This document shows, one piece after another, positions 1 to 10,602 of a stretch of DNA of 64,000 bases. The stretch lies in contig JAIBAU010000011.1 of NCBI GenBank assembly GCA_019695035.1, forward strand, positions 1-64,000, in the 5' to 3' direction. The DNA comes from Caulobacteraceae bacterium. GTDB taxonomy: Bacteria > Pseudomonadota > Alphaproteobacteria > Caulobacterales > Caulobacteraceae. The notes below the pieces were generated by a model. That model saw only the letters and a list, made by a program, of their open reading frames with translations. It ran no database searches and was not told where the DNA came from. The position numbers and the translations under genes are program-made. How positions within the stretch are numbered: position 1 is the stretch's first letter; the number at the start of each line of letters is the position of its first letter.

Positions 1-2
1 GC

Positions 3-215
3 ACGGGCCGCTCCGTGCTCCGCGTCCTGGCCGACCCGAGCCGGCCCTTCGACAGCTGGGACAACCTGGCCATCGTCGTGGCGGGGATCGTCTGCATGGT
101 GGTGAAGAACCGCTGGGTGAACATCGGGGTGATGGCGGCCCTGCTGGTGTGGATGGTGAGCCAGATCAGCGGCTACCAGCTCGATGCGGTGCGGGGCGTG
201 GTGCAGGAGCCGTAG
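3..215 (+). CDS. Small membrane protein, 5'-truncated by window edge
   Basis: The open frame runs off the left edge, and 70 residues are visible. After a short polar stretch there are two closely spaced hydrophobic segments (about residues 24-34 and 38-50) separated by a KNRWVN turn, then SGYQL and a short tail. It is clearly paralogous to the next gene: both share F-D-x-W-D-N-L, x-NRWVN-x-GV and ISGYQL in the same order. A GTG at position 15 could start it, but alignment with the neighbour places the start a few codons further upstream, outside the window. Function is unknown; an inner-membrane location is inferred from the hydrophobic hairpin. Confidence 0.6.
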   Translation, partial: TGRSVLRVLADPSRPFDSWDNLAIVVAGIVCMVVKNRWVNIGVMAALLVWMVSQISGYQLDAVRGVVQEP

Positions 216-333
216 GAGCGGCGGCGGCGCCGTGCCGGGGGAGGCACCGGCCAGGGGCAAGCTCGACTTGGCCACCCACGACGGCGAGGTGCGCGTTCAT
301 GTCTCCTGCGTGTTCCCGGCGCCCATCCGGGCC

Positions 334-543
334 ATGAGCGCCATCCGCCCGGCCGTGCAGGTGATCCTCGGCCAGCGCGAGCGCTTCGACAACTGGGACA
401 ACCTCGCCCTGATCGCGGCGGGGGCGGTGTGCATCGTGTTCAGGAACCGCTGGGTGAACCTGGGGGTGCTGGCGGTGCTGCTGCTGTGGATGATGAGCGC
501 GATCAGCGGGTATCAGCTGGCGCCGGGCGGGGTGCGGCATTGA
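334..543 (+). CDS. Small two-helix membrane protein, tandem paralogue of the preceding gene
   Basis: 69 residues starting MSAIRPAVQVIL. The ATG at 334 is preferred over upstream GTG/ATG options because homology with the preceding gene begins right after it; upstream codons read as low-complexity Gly/Ala sequence. Two hydrophobic stretches (about residues 28-38 and 43-58) flank an FRNRWVNLG turn, followed by the conserved ISGYQL motif. This is a local tandem duplication. I do not recognise the family. The predicted topology is a helical hairpin in the inner membrane with a charged, WDN-containing N-terminal segment. Confidence 0.6.
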   Translation: MSAIRPAVQVILGQRERFDNWDNLALIAAGAVCIVFRNRWVNLGVLAVLLLWMMSAISGYQLAPGGVRH

Positions 544-588
544 GCGTAGGGCCAGCAATCCCCTCCAAAAAAGTGGGGGAACGCGGTT

Positions 589-1461
589 TCAAGCGTCGCT
601 TATCGAAACTTGCGCAGCCAACTCTTCGACCAGCGTCGGCAATTCGGCCTCTTCAATCACCCTGGGAGCAATCGAGGCTGGCGCCTCAGAGAGGAACAGC
701 AAAGCTCGTTCGTAGGCCTCTCGCAACTGCGGTTGAGACGGTGCTCCCACTATGAAGTAGGTTCGGAACTCTTCTTCAGCGGCAGCAAGTCCGACCATGT
801 GCCCGACCCACCGAGCGGCCTTTTGATTGATGCTGTCAGAGTCCGCGAGATCAAACGATAGCGGCTGAAGGCAATGCCAAAGCCCATTCTTCAGAGCATG
901 ATCAAACTCAACCTCGTCCCGTCGAGATCGTATGGTTTTCGGCCCAAGCAGTTCGGCGAGCTTTCGCTCTGCCAAGAGGTCTCGCGCTGGCCGCCAAACG
1001 TCAGCGTCACTTCGACGTTGCATTTGCACCGCATCGAAGCGGGTAACGTAGCGCTCAAAAAGCTGCTCGGTTGCACGATCTAAGTCGTCAGCGATGCCGT
1101 ATGCGGCCTCGCTCCAAAGGTAAGAGCCAGCTGGATCGTCCACGACCTGCTTTCCGATACTGGCAGCGTCGGCCTTGGAACTGAACATGTCTATCTTTCG
1201 CTTTGCCAGCCTTTTGACAGCATTCTCAATTCGCTTGAATTCGGCTGTCAGAGCGCGACCGTTGAGGTCGGGATATAGGCTTGAAAAGCGCCCATACGAT
1301 CGTCTCAAACAGGCGCGGGAGAAACCTGTCTTAGACGAATGAACCAGCACACCCACGTTAATGAGTTCACCGGCCACCGCGTCATGACGGTAGCGCAGGA
1401 CGGCGTATGAATATGGCTGTCTATTGGTCAAGCCAGCACCCGCCGAAGCTCCTGTAGGCAC
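589..1461 (-). CDS. DUF3037 family protein, partner of HipA-like kinase
   Basis: 290 residues. Near the N-terminus the sequence YSYAVLRYRHDAVAGELINV followed by GVLVHS matches the hallmark of DUF3037 proteins. A basic helical region follows (residues ~70-100, KRIENAVKRLAKRKID) and then a mixed alpha/beta remainder without motifs I recognise. It starts with GTG at 1461, 34 bases inside the end of the upstream kinase gene, with AGGAT about seven bases ahead; a TTG overlapping the kinase stop is an alternative start. Function is unknown. DUF3037 genes are often found beside HipA-like kinase genes, so co-action is likely. Base composition is clearly less GC-rich than the flanks, and both genes of the pair use non-ATG starts. 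Confidence 0.7.
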   Translation of the reverse strand: MPTGASAGAGLTNRQPYSYAVLRYRHDAVAGELINVGVLVHSSKTGFSRACLRRSYGRFSSLYPDLNGRALTAEFKRIENAVKRLAKRKIDMFSSKADAASIGKQVVDDPAGSYLWSEAAYGIADDLDRATEQLFERYVTRFDAVQMQRRSDADVWRPARDLLAERKLAELLGPKTIRSRRDEVEFDHALKNGLWHCLQPLSFDLADSDSINQKAARWVGHMVGLAAAEEEFRTYFIVGAPSQPQLREAYERALLFLSEAPASIAPRVIEEAELPTLVEELAAQVSISDA

Positions 1462-2237
1462 TCAGGCATCCTATCACGCACTTGCTTCAACTGAGTTATC
1501 GCCTCTTGAAGGCGAGGCCTTTCGGCCTCCCATTCCATCGGAAGCAGTGCGTCATACTCGCCAAACCGGATATCCGACAACCGTGACCACATCCTTTCGA
1601 CTCCCTCGAAGTCGAGATCTGGTTTCCCGGCCAAACCCCCGTAAAAGACATGCTCGCTCTCGGCACCCCTGACCGCCATCGGCGCCAAGTTTCCCAACTC
1701 CCAAGGTCTGAAGGGTGGGAATAGTTTCATTCGATAGCCGAAGGCGTTCTCGTGATCGATGAGCAGGACGCGGCCGTCGCCTTTCGACTTCATCACGTTT
1801 GGGTTGCCCGGATGTCGATCCGGGTTGGCGACAAAGGCATCAAAAGCGAAGGCCTGAACTGCTATACCTTGGACCTCCGCTGCGACGTAATCGGTCGTAT
1901 TCCACCGACGCCAAGTACTCCCCGCGTCGAGAGAACCGAAGAGCGTATTGGGGGCGTCAGCCAGCCGCGCCTTTATGTCGGTCGGCCCTTCCAGCGCCTC
2001 TAGGAGCTCTGGTGGAATCCGAACGAAGTAAGGCTGAGGCGTAGGGAGATTTAGGTCACCAGCCAACAGCGACCCCAGCATCTCGTTAACGAGGCCCTCT
2101 ACTGGCAAGTGCTGCCCAGGTATTTTTAGGTAGACCTCTCGAACCCCAGTCGCTGTTTCCACAGCCGCTCGCAACGGGCGCGTGCGGCCTTGCTCAGCCT
2201 CGCCAAGAATCCGAACGGCTTCGACAGTCTCGATCAA
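1428..2237 (-). CDS. Short HipA-like Ser/Thr kinase
   Basis: 269 residues, TTG start at 2237 (the first possible start after an in-frame stop). It carries a HipA-type kinase core: a lysine strand VYLKIPG (about residues 35-41), a catalytic-loop-like FVANPDRHPGNPN (about residues 135-147) with Asp and Asn in the expected order, and a metal-binding LIDHENAF segment. It is much shorter than classical HipA (~440 residues) and lacks the N-terminal subdomain that contacts HipB. No HipB-like helix-turn-helix gene lies next to it; instead its 3' end overlaps a DUF3037 gene by 34 bases. Kinase activity is inferred from the motifs and the target is unknown. AT-rich composition relative to neighbours suggests horizontal acquisition. 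Confidence 0.75.
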   Translation of the reverse strand: MIETVEAVRILGEAEQGRTRPLRAAVETATGVREVYLKIPGQHLPVEGLVNEMLGSLLAGDLNLPTPQPYFVRIPPELLEALEGPTDIKARLADAPNTLFGSLDAGSTWRRWNTTDYVAAEVQGIAVQAFAFDAFVANPDRHPGNPNVMKSKGDGRVLLIDHENAFGYRMKLFPPFRPWELGNLAPMAVRGAESEHVFYGGLAGKPDLDFEGVERMWSRLSDIRFGEYDALLPMEWEAERPRLQEAITQLKQVRDRMPECLQELRRVLA

Positions 2238-2298
2238 TTCAGCCCCGGGGAATCAGCGACTGAACGGAACCATAACGCGAAGCTTGCGCAACCAGAAG

Positions 2299-4285
<1,987 letters not shown>

Positions 4286-4294
4286 GGGCGGACA

Positions 4295-4675
4295 CTAGGC
4301 CTGTCGGCCGGTGTTTGGAACCCTCTCCCCGCCGGAGAGGGGCGAGGTCTCCATGGTGTAGTCGCGCTCAACGCGGGCGATGCGGGTGGTGTAGGCGCTG
4401 TACCAGCGGGCCCGGCCGGCGGACTGGGCGGCGTGGTGCTTCAGGTCGGCCTTCCAGGCGGCGATGGAGGCGAGGTCCGCCCAGTAGCTGACGGTGACGC
4501 CCACGGCCTCGCGGGCGCTCTCGACGCCGAGGAAGCCGGGCTGCCGGCGGGCCAGGGCGTCCATCGCCTCGGCCATGGCGGCGTAGGCCTCGGGCTCGAG
4601 GTCGGTTCGCACGGAGGTGAAGATCACCGCCCAGTAGGGCGGCGCGGGGGTGGCGGCGATGCGCGGGTCGGGCAT
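4295..4675 (-). CDS. Antibiotic biosynthesis monooxygenase (ABM) fold protein
   Basis: 126 residues. The ferredoxin-like ABM pattern is visible: YWAVIFTSVRTD as first strand, an Ala-rich helix ending ARRQPGFLGVESARE, the strand GVTVSYWADLASIAAWK and HHAAQSAGRARWYSAYTTRIARVERDY split over the next segment. Relatives are small cytoplasmic dimers described as putative monooxygenases or haem-degradation-like proteins; the substrate here is unknown. The last ~15 residues (ETSPLSGGERVPN...) are encoded by an inverted intergenic repeat (4321-4341), so the original C-terminus may have been extended. The start is MPDPRIAATPAPP at 4675. Confidence 0.7.
   Translation of the reverse strand: MPDPRIAATPAPPYWAVIFTSVRTDLEPEAYAAMAEAMDALARRQPGFLGVESAREAVGVTVSYWADLASIAAWKADLKHHAAQSAGRARWYSAYTTRIARVERDYTMETSPLSGGERVPNTGRQA
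4321..4341 (-). repeat. Hairpin repeat unit (CCCTCTCC / GGAGAGGG)
   Basis: A perfect 8-bp stem with a 5-base loop, CCCTCTCC-N5-GGAGAGGG. It resembles the right-hand hairpin of the larger element at 11565-11701. It overlaps the 3' end of the ABM gene and sits just before the thiC riboswitch. It may also serve as a transcription terminator. Confidence 0.5.
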
Positions 4676-4702
4676 GACCCACGCCCTAGCCGGATTCGGG
4701 CG

Positions 4703-4861
4703 TCAGCGGTGGCGCGGGACCCTGGGCATGACCGGCTCGACCAGCGGGCTGAGGTTGGCGTCCAGCTGGCGCACCAGGGCCGCCACGTCGCCGCGGTCGG
4801 ACCCCGACTTCCACTGCTTTACGGTGCGAACCAGAATTTCGCGGAGCGGCGACAGAGGCAT
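4703..4861 (-). CDS. Small hypothetical protein
   Basis: 52 residues from ATG 4861 (MPLSPLREILVRTVKQWKSG), ending PRVPRHR. The N-terminal part looks helical and basic; the middle DRGDVAALVRQLDANLSPLV is amphipathic. An upstream GTG at 4900 would add 13 residues. It is not recognised and has no membrane segment or Cys. Codon composition is unremarkable, so coding is plausible but unproven. Confidence 0.3.
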   Translation of the reverse strand: MPLSPLREILVRTVKQWKSGSDRGDVAALVRQLDANLSPLVEPVMPRVPRHR

Positions 4862-4963
4862 GGGACGGCTTCCCGATCGTCTGACCAATGCAACTACCAT
4901 CGCACGAGTCGCGTAAACGAACAGTACCGCTTGGCGTGACGGATCGCCGCTGGCGCGTGGGGC

Positions 4964-5806
4964 CTAGAGACGCGCGCTCGAGAAGGTGTCGCAGGCGTCG
5001 GAATCGCCGCTCTCGTAGCCCCGGGTGAACCAGCGGACCCGCTGTTCGGACGAGCCGTGGGTGAAGCTGTCGGGGGCGACCTGGCCCTGGGCGCGGCTCT
5101 GCAGGGTGTCGTCGCCGACCGCCGCGGCGGCGCGCAGCCCCTCCTCGAGGTCGCCGGCCTCGAGCCAGTTGCGCGCTTCGTTGGACTGGCGGGCCCAGAC
5201 GCCGGCGTAGCAGTCGGCCTGCAGCTCCAGCCGCACCGACCAGCTGTTGGCCTCGGCCTCGGAGCCGGCGGCCTGCATGCGCTGCTCGACCTCGGCCGAG
5301 ACGCCGGTCAGCAGTTGGACGTGGTGGCCGACCTCATGGGCGATGACGTAGGCGCGCGCGAAGTCGCCGGGCGCGCCGAACTCCTGGTCCAGCTGCTGGA
5401 AGAAGGACAGGTCCAGGTAAACCTTCTGGTCCTGCGGACAGTAGAAGGGACCCACGGCCGCCTGGCCGACGCCGCAGCCGGTCATGGTGCCGCCGGTGTA
5501 GAGCACGGTGGTGGTGGGGCGGTATTCCATGCCCGCCTTGCGGAACTCGGCGCTCCACACCTGCTCGGTCGAGGCCAGGATGGTGTCGACGAAGCGGCCC
5601 TGCTCGTCGTTGGGCGTGCCGACCTGGCCCTGCTGCGGTTCGCCGGTGACTTCGTTCAGCACGCTCATGGTCTTCTCCGGCTCGATGCCGAAGACCGCGT
5701 AGCCGATGATGGCCAGGATGATGCCGCCGATGCCGATCCCGCCCACGGGGCCCAGACCGCGACGGTCTTCCACGTGTCCGGATCCCTGCCCGTCCTGCCA
5801 GCGCAT
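4964..5806 (-). CDS. Neutral zinc metallopeptidase, YpfJ family
   Basis: 280 residues. The architecture matches the putative neutral zinc metallopeptidase family: the N-terminal MRWQDGQGSGHVEDRRG motif, one membrane anchor (IGGIILAIIGYAVFGI, about residues 26-41), then a large periplasmic domain with the HExxH site AHEVGHHVQ and the downstream ELQADCYAGVWA helix that supplies the third ligand. The C-terminal SFTHGSSEQRVRWFTRGYES is also typical. Zinc-dependent proteolysis is inferred; the substrate is unknown. Confidence 0.9.
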   Translation of the reverse strand: MRWQDGQGSGHVEDRRGLGPVGGIGIGGIILAIIGYAVFGIEPEKTMSVLNEVTGEPQQGQVGTPNDEQGRFVDTILASTEQVWSAEFRKAGMEYRPTTTVLYTGGTMTGCGVGQAAVGPFYCPQDQKVYLDLSFFQQLDQEFGAPGDFARAYVIAHEVGHHVQLLTGVSAEVEQRMQAAGSEAEANSWSVRLELQADCYAGVWARQSNEARNWLEAGDLEEGLRAAAAVGDDTLQSRAQGQVAPDSFTHGSSEQRVRWFTRGYESGDSDACDTFSSARL

Positions 5807-5881
5807 GCCCGCCTCCTGATAGACCCACGTTCACCTTAGCAGCAGGAAACGCGCGAAGGTCAATTCGGCTCACGCCCGGCG

Positions 5882-6265
5882 CTAGCGGGGGCGGGCCTGG
5901 TCCAGATAGGCGTCCATCTGCTGCAGGCGGGCGTCGAGGTCGCGCAGGGCTGCGTCCGAGGCCTGCCGACGGGCGCCCGCGGCCTGGCCGCTGGCCAGGA
6001 CGGCGGCCGCCTCGGGATCGTAGGCCTGGGGCCCCGGCTGGGGCCGCGCGCGGGCGGCCTCGATGCGGCGCAGGGTGGCCTGGGCCTCCGCGTTGTAGGC
6101 CGCGGCGTTGGCGGCCTGGGCGTCGTAGGCGGCGCCGTAGGCCCGAAGCTCGGCCCGCGTGCGCTCGGCGTCCGCCTGGGCCTGATAGCCGCCGGGGTCG
6201 CGCGCCTGGGCCAGGGCCGGACCGGCGGCGGCGAGCAGGGACAGGGCGAACAGCAGGCGGGTCAT
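5882..6265 (-). CDS. Small exported helical protein of unknown function
   Basis: 127 residues with a clear Sec signal peptide (MTRLLFALSLLAAAGPALAQ, cleavage after AQA or ALA). The mature part is Ala/Gln/Arg-rich, predicted almost wholly helical and possibly coiled coil (QAQADAERTRAELRAYGAAYD..., LDARLQQMDAYLDQARPR). No domain is recognised. It lies 41 bases downstream of the RND operon on the same strand and could be co-transcribed, but no functional link is evident. Confidence 0.55.
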   Translation of the reverse strand: MTRLLFALSLLAAAGPALAQARDPGGYQAQADAERTRAELRAYGAAYDAQAANAAAYNAEAQATLRRIEAARARPQPGPQAYDPEAAAVLASGQAAGARRQASDAALRDLDARLQQMDAYLDQARPR

Positions 6266-6306
6266 GGGCGCAAGATGCGCCCTTCCCCACCCGATTGCGA
6301 GCGTGG

Positions 6307-9300
6307 CTATTCCGCCGCGGCGGGCCTGCCGTCCGCCTCGTCCTTGCCCTCGGGCGTGAAGCGGCCCCCGACGCGCTGCACCAGCCAGTTGCGTAGCCGG
6401 TCGACCAGGCCGAACACCACCGGGATGAAGAGCAGCGACAGCAGAGTGGAGGTGATCAGCCCGCCCACCACCGCGATGCCCATCGGCTGGCGGAAGTCGA
6501 CGCCCGCGCCCAGTCCCAGGGCGATGGGAGCCATGCCCACGCCCATGGCGATCGTCGTCATGACGATCGGGCGGGCCCGCTTGTGGGCCGCGTCGAGCAG
6601 CGCCTCGCGACGCGGCATGCCCTTCTTCATGCTCTCGATCGCGTAGTCGACGAGCAGGATCGAGTTCTTCGCCGCGATGCCCATTAGCATGATCATGCCG
6701 ATGAAGGCGGGCATCGACAGCACCTTGCCGCTGAGCAGCAGGAGCGCGAAGGCGCCGCCGAAGGCCAGCGGCAGGGCGAACATGATGGTCACCGGGTGGA
6801 AGAAGCTGCGGAACAGCAGCACCAGGACCACGTACATGAGCAACAGGCCGGTCAGCAGGGCGACGAAGAAGCCCGACACCATCTCCTGAAGGCTCTCGAT
6901 GTCGCCGCTGGGAGCCTGCAGCACGCCGTTGGGGAGGTTCTGCATCGACGGCAGCCGGTTGACCTTCTGGGAGGCGTCGCCCAGGGCGATATTGGTCAGC
7001 TCGGCCTGGATCGTCGCGGCGCGGCGGCGGTCGAGGCGGTTGATCTGGTTGGGACCTGCGCCGAAGCTGATGTCCGCCACCGCCGACAGCGGCACCGACT
7101 GGCCCGTGGCCGTCGGCACCCGCAGGTTGGAGATCACGTCCAGCCGTTCGCGCGCCTCCTCGGCCAGGGACACCCGGATCGGGATCTGCCGGTCGCCGAG
7201 GTTGTACTTCGGCAGCAGCTGGTCGGCGTCTCCCAGGGTGGCCACGCGGGCGGCCTGGGAGATGTCCTGCGACGATACGCCGAGCAGGGCCGCCTGCTCG
7301 GGCTTGGGCCGGATCAGGATCTCGGGCCGTACCAGGGCGGCCGTGGAGAAGACGTTGTTCAGGCCCGAGATGCCGCGCATCTCGTTCTCAACGCGGGCGG
7401 CGGCGGCCTCCAGCGCGGCGGGGTCGTCCCCCACCAGGGTGACGCTCATCAGGTTGCCGCTCTCGGCGCCCAGGCCGATGCGCGCGCCGGGGATGGCGTT
7501 GAGAGCGGGCCGGATGTCCGCCTCGAAGGCCTGCTGGCGCAGCTTGCGCTTGCTCTTGGGCACCAGGTTCACAGTCAGGGTGGCGCGCCGCACCTCGCCT
7601 GCGGAGGAATTGCCACCCGGCCCCGCCGAGGTGGTGGCCGACCCGACCGACGAATAGACCGAGAGCACCTCGGGACGGCGGGCGAGCACGTTCGTAGCCT
7701 GGGCCACGACACGGTCGGTGTCCTGGAGCGTCGAACCCGGCGGCAGCTCGACCTGCAGATAGGTCTGCGCCTGGTCCTCCGGCGGGATGAAGGTGAACGG
7801 CAGGCGCGAGGCGAGGAAGAACGAGAAGAAGAACCAGACGATCGCCAGGCCCACCACCACCAGCTTGTGGTCGAGCGACCAGTTCAGCGCCTTCAGATAG
7901 CCGCCCATCCAGAACGGATCCTTGTGCGCCTTGCCCTGATCGGCCTTGAGGAAATAGGCGCCCATCAGGGGTGTCAGGGTCCGCGCCACCACCAGCGAGA
8001 ACAGCACGCTGACGCAGCAGGCGATCGCGAAGCTCTTGAAGAACTGACCCACCACCCCCGGCATGAAGCCCGTCGGTGCAAACACGGCGACGAGAGTGGC
8101 GGTCGTGGCGACCACAGCCAGGCCGATCTCGTCGGCCGCCTCGATGGCCGCCGGATAGGGCTTCTTGCCGTCGCGTATGTGGCGGACGATGTTCTCGATC
8201 TCGACGATGGCGTCGTCGACCAGGATCCCCACGGTCAAGGACAGCGCCAGCAGGGTCACCACGTTCAGCGACTGCCCCGTCAGGTCCATGATCCAGAACG
8301 TCGGCAGGAGGCTGAGCGGGATCGCCAGCGAGGTGATGACCGTCGCGCGCCAGTCGCGCAGGAACAGCCACACGACAAACACCGCCAGGCCCGAGCCCAG
8401 CAGCAAGGCCTCGACGGATGCGCCGTAGCTCTCCATCAGGTTCCGTGTCGTCGAAGTGACCTTCTGAATCCGGATGTCGGGGCGCTCAGCCACCAGCTGG
8501 GCCACCGCCTTGTCGACCGCCTCGGCGACGTCACGCTCGGACGAACCGCGCGACCGGACCACGCCGAAGCCGACCACCTCCTGGTTCGAGACACGGGTCG
8601 CGCCGAGGTTGCCCGTGAAGCGCGCACGGCCGCGCGGCTCGGACCATTCGTCCGCGACCTCGCCGAGGTCGGCGAGGCGAACCGAGCGACCCCCGGCGAG
8701 CGCGATGCGGGTCTCGCGCAGTTCCTCGATGGACCGCGCGGATCCCACCGTCCGCATGGCCTGCTCCTGACCGCCGATCTCGCCGCGTCCGCCGGGCAGA
8801 TTGATGTTCTCGACCTTCAGGGCCTGGCTGACCTGGGCGGCCGTGACCCCTTGGGAAGCCAGCTTGGCCGGATCGAGCTTGATGCGGATTTCGCGGCTGA
8901 CGCCGCCGTCGCGCTGGACCTGGCCCACGCCCTTGATGGCGAGCAACCGCTTGGCGATGTCGTTGTCGACGAACCAGGACAGCTGCTCCCGGCTCATGGA
9001 GTCTGCGCTGATCACGTAGTTGGCGATCGGCAGGCCCGTGAAGTCGATCCGCTGGACCAGCGGCTCCTGAATATCGGGGGGCAGGTTTGCGCGGCTGCCC
9101 GTCACGGCGTTGCGGACGTCGTTGGTCGCCTTCTCCAGGTCGGTTCCGAGCTGGAACTCGATGGACGTCGTCGAGACCCCTTCGTTGACCGTCGAGTTGA
9201 CGTGACGCACCTGGCCGAGACCGGCGACCGAGTCCTCGATGACGCGTGAAACCTGCGTCTCCATCTCGGTTGGGGCGGCGCCCGGCTGGACGACGGTGAC

Positions 9301-9447
9301 CGCCACGACGGGCAGGTCGACGTCGGGGAAGTTGTTCACGCGCAGACTGTTGAATCCGAACAGGCCGGCGATCACCAGCACCATGAACAGCACTGCCGTG
9401 GGCAGCGGGTTGCGGATCGACCAGGATGAGATGGTCTGCGGGTTCAT
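6307..9447 (-). CDS. RND efflux transporter permease (AcrB/HAE1-type)
   Basis: 1046 residues, full RND length. It begins with the usual cytoplasmic tip and TM1 (SIRNPLPTAVLFMVLVIAG), then LRVNNFPDVDLPVVAVTV and the porter loop GAAPTEMETQVSRVIED. The TM4 proton-relay pair is present in GILVDDAIVEIENIVRH, and the second half contains GIAAKNSILLVDYA, DAAHKRARPIVMTT and RQPMGIAVVGGL. It should form a trimer in the inner membrane, driving proton-coupled export of drugs or solvents. The gene begins 4 bases inside the adaptor gene (ATGA overlap). No outer-membrane channel gene follows, so it presumably uses a TolC-type protein encoded elsewhere. Confidence 0.95.
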   Translation of the reverse strand: MNPQTISSWSIRNPLPTAVLFMVLVIAGLFGFNSLRVNNFPDVDLPVVAVTVVQPGAAPTEMETQVSRVIEDSVAGLGQVRHVNSTVNEGVSTTSIEFQLGTDLEKATNDVRNAVTGSRANLPPDIQEPLVQRIDFTGLPIANYVISADSMSREQLSWFVDNDIAKRLLAIKGVGQVQRDGGVSREIRIKLDPAKLASQGVTAAQVSQALKVENINLPGGRGEIGGQEQAMRTVGSARSIEELRETRIALAGGRSVRLADLGEVADEWSEPRGRARFTGNLGATRVSNQEVVGFGVVRSRGSSERDVAEAVDKAVAQLVAERPDIRIQKVTSTTRNLMESYGASVEALLLGSGLAVFVVWLFLRDWRATVITSLAIPLSLLPTFWIMDLTGQSLNVVTLLALSLTVGILVDDAIVEIENIVRHIRDGKKPYPAAIEAADEIGLAVVATTATLVAVFAPTGFMPGVVGQFFKSFAIACCVSVLFSLVVARTLTPLMGAYFLKADQGKAHKDPFWMGGYLKALNWSLDHKLVVVGLAIVWFFFSFFLASRLPFTFIPPEDQAQTYLQVELPPGSTLQDTDRVVAQATNVLARRPEVLSVYSSVGSATTSAGPGGNSSAGEVRRATLTVNLVPKSKRKLRQQAFEADIRPALNAIPGARIGLGAESGNLMSVTLVGDDPAALEAAAARVENEMRGISGLNNVFSTAALVRPEILIRPKPEQAALLGVSSQDISQAARVATLGDADQLLPKYNLGDRQIPIRVSLAEEARERLDVISNLRVPTATGQSVPLSAVADISFGAGPNQINRLDRRRAATIQAELTNIALGDASQKVNRLPSMQNLPNGVLQAPSGDIESLQEMVSGFFVALLTGLLLMYVVLVLLFRSFFHPVTIMFALPLAFGGAFALLLLSGKVLSMPAFIGMIMLMGIAAKNSILLVDYAIESMKKGMPRREALLDAAHKRARPIVMTTIAMGVGMAPIALGLGAGVDFRQPMGIAVVGGLITSTLLSLLFIPVVFGLVDRLRNWLVQRVGGRFTPEGKDEADGRPAAAE

Positions 9448-10499
9448 CGGGCGGACGCGCCGGTTGTGGCCGGAGCCGGTTCCGCCGACACCTTCACCAG
9501 GGCGTTCTCCGCCAGGAATCCGGCGCCGGAGACCACAACCTTCTGACCCGGGCGCAGACCGGTCACGGCGACGAGACCGCCCTGGCGCAGGCCCGTGGTG
9601 ACCGGCGTGAACCTGACATGGTTGTCGGCGCCGATCACATAGACCCCCGACTGGTTGACCCGGAAAACGACCGCCGACTGAGGCACCACCAGCGCCGGCT
9701 GCGACCCCACGTTGATCGAGGCGCGGGCAAAGTCGCCGGGCCGATAGCCCGAGCCGGGGGGAAGCGTGATGCGGGCCAGTCCAAGTCGGGTCTGGGGATC
9801 AACCTGCGGGGTGATCAGACGCACGCTGCCCGTGGTCGGCGGTTGCTGGTCCCCGGTGACGGCCGCGGTCATGCCCGGCCGGAGCAGGGCAAGCTGCGCC
9901 TGGGGCACCTGGGCGTTCAGTTCGATCTGCCCCTGGCGCACCAGTCGGAACAGCTCGGCCCCGGCGGTCACGATCTGTCCCTTCACGACGCTGCGTGCGG
10001 TGATCTGGCCTGACACGGGCGCGCGGATGTTGGTCTGGTCAAGTCGGGCCCGGGCTTCCGCAAGGCCGGCCTGAGCGGTCGCGGCGTTGGCCACGGCCGT
10101 GTCGAGGGCGGCCTTGGCCAGATATCCCTTGGCGTTCAGTTCGCGGGCCCGCGACAGGGCGGCCGCCGTCTGGTTCACGGTGGCCTGCGCCGAGGCCAGC
10201 TGGGCGCGCAGCAAACGGTCGTTGAGCTTCACCAGCAGCTGGCCCTGACGGACGTACGAGCCTTCGTCCACAAGGACTTGCACCGCCTCATAGCCGCCGG
10301 CCTCAGACCCGACCGGAATCTCCTGCCAGGCCGCGATCGTGCCTGACGCGTCCACCGTCATGGGCAGAGCAGCCATCGACACCGTGGCCGCGGTCACCGC
10401 GCGGGGCTGGGGCTTGGGCTCTTCCTTCTTCTGGCAGGCAGCGATGCTGAGCACCGCAAGCGCGCACAGAGCCAGCCTTGCTCGCCGAAAATCGGGCAT
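9444..10499 (-). CDS. RND periplasmic adaptor lipoprotein (membrane fusion protein)
   Basis: 351 residues. It has a lipoprotein signal with lipobox LSIAAC (Cys at about residue 22). The MFP layout follows: a beta-barrel strand (VTAATVSMAALPMTVDASG), the lipoyl half-motif EIPVGSEAGGYEAVQVLVDEG / GSYVRQGQLLVKLND, a helical hairpin (residues ~90-150), the second lipoyl half RAPVSGQITARSVVKGQIV, then the barrel and a membrane-proximal domain. It links the downstream permease to an outer-membrane channel. It is the first gene of the operon, with a 103-base leader before the divergent-side neighbour. Confidence 0.93.
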   Translation of the reverse strand: MPDFRRARLALCALAVLSIAACQKKEEPKPQPRAVTAATVSMAALPMTVDASGTIAAWQEIPVGSEAGGYEAVQVLVDEGSYVRQGQLLVKLNDRLLRAQLASAQATVNQTAAALSRARELNAKGYLAKAALDTAVANAATAQAGLAEARARLDQTNIRAPVSGQITARSVVKGQIVTAGAELFRLVRQGQIELNAQVPQAQLALLRPGMTAAVTGDQQPPTTGSVRLITPQVDPQTRLGLARITLPPGSGYRPGDFARASINVGSQPALVVPQSAVVFRVNQSGVYVIGADNHVRFTPVTTGLRQGGLVAVTGLRPGQKVVVSGAGFLAENALVKVSAEPAPATTGASAR

Positions 10500-10602
10500 G
10501 CGTTCAGAGTCCCCAGAGGTGATGGCGGGTCAGGTATTGACGTCAGGGGCGGTAATCAACGCGGTCCGCCGCAATTTTGTGCCTTTCGGTCGCAGATCGG
10601 CG

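Noticed and set aside
1428-2237. A classical HipBA toxin-antitoxin pair
   Set aside because: No HipB-like helix-turn-helix gene is adjacent and the kinase lacks the N-terminal subdomain; described instead as HipA-like with DUF3037.
6796-9249. A ~817-residue plus-strand frame opposite the RND permease
   Set aside because: Low-complexity shadow of a high-GC gene; the permease on the minus strand is unambiguous.
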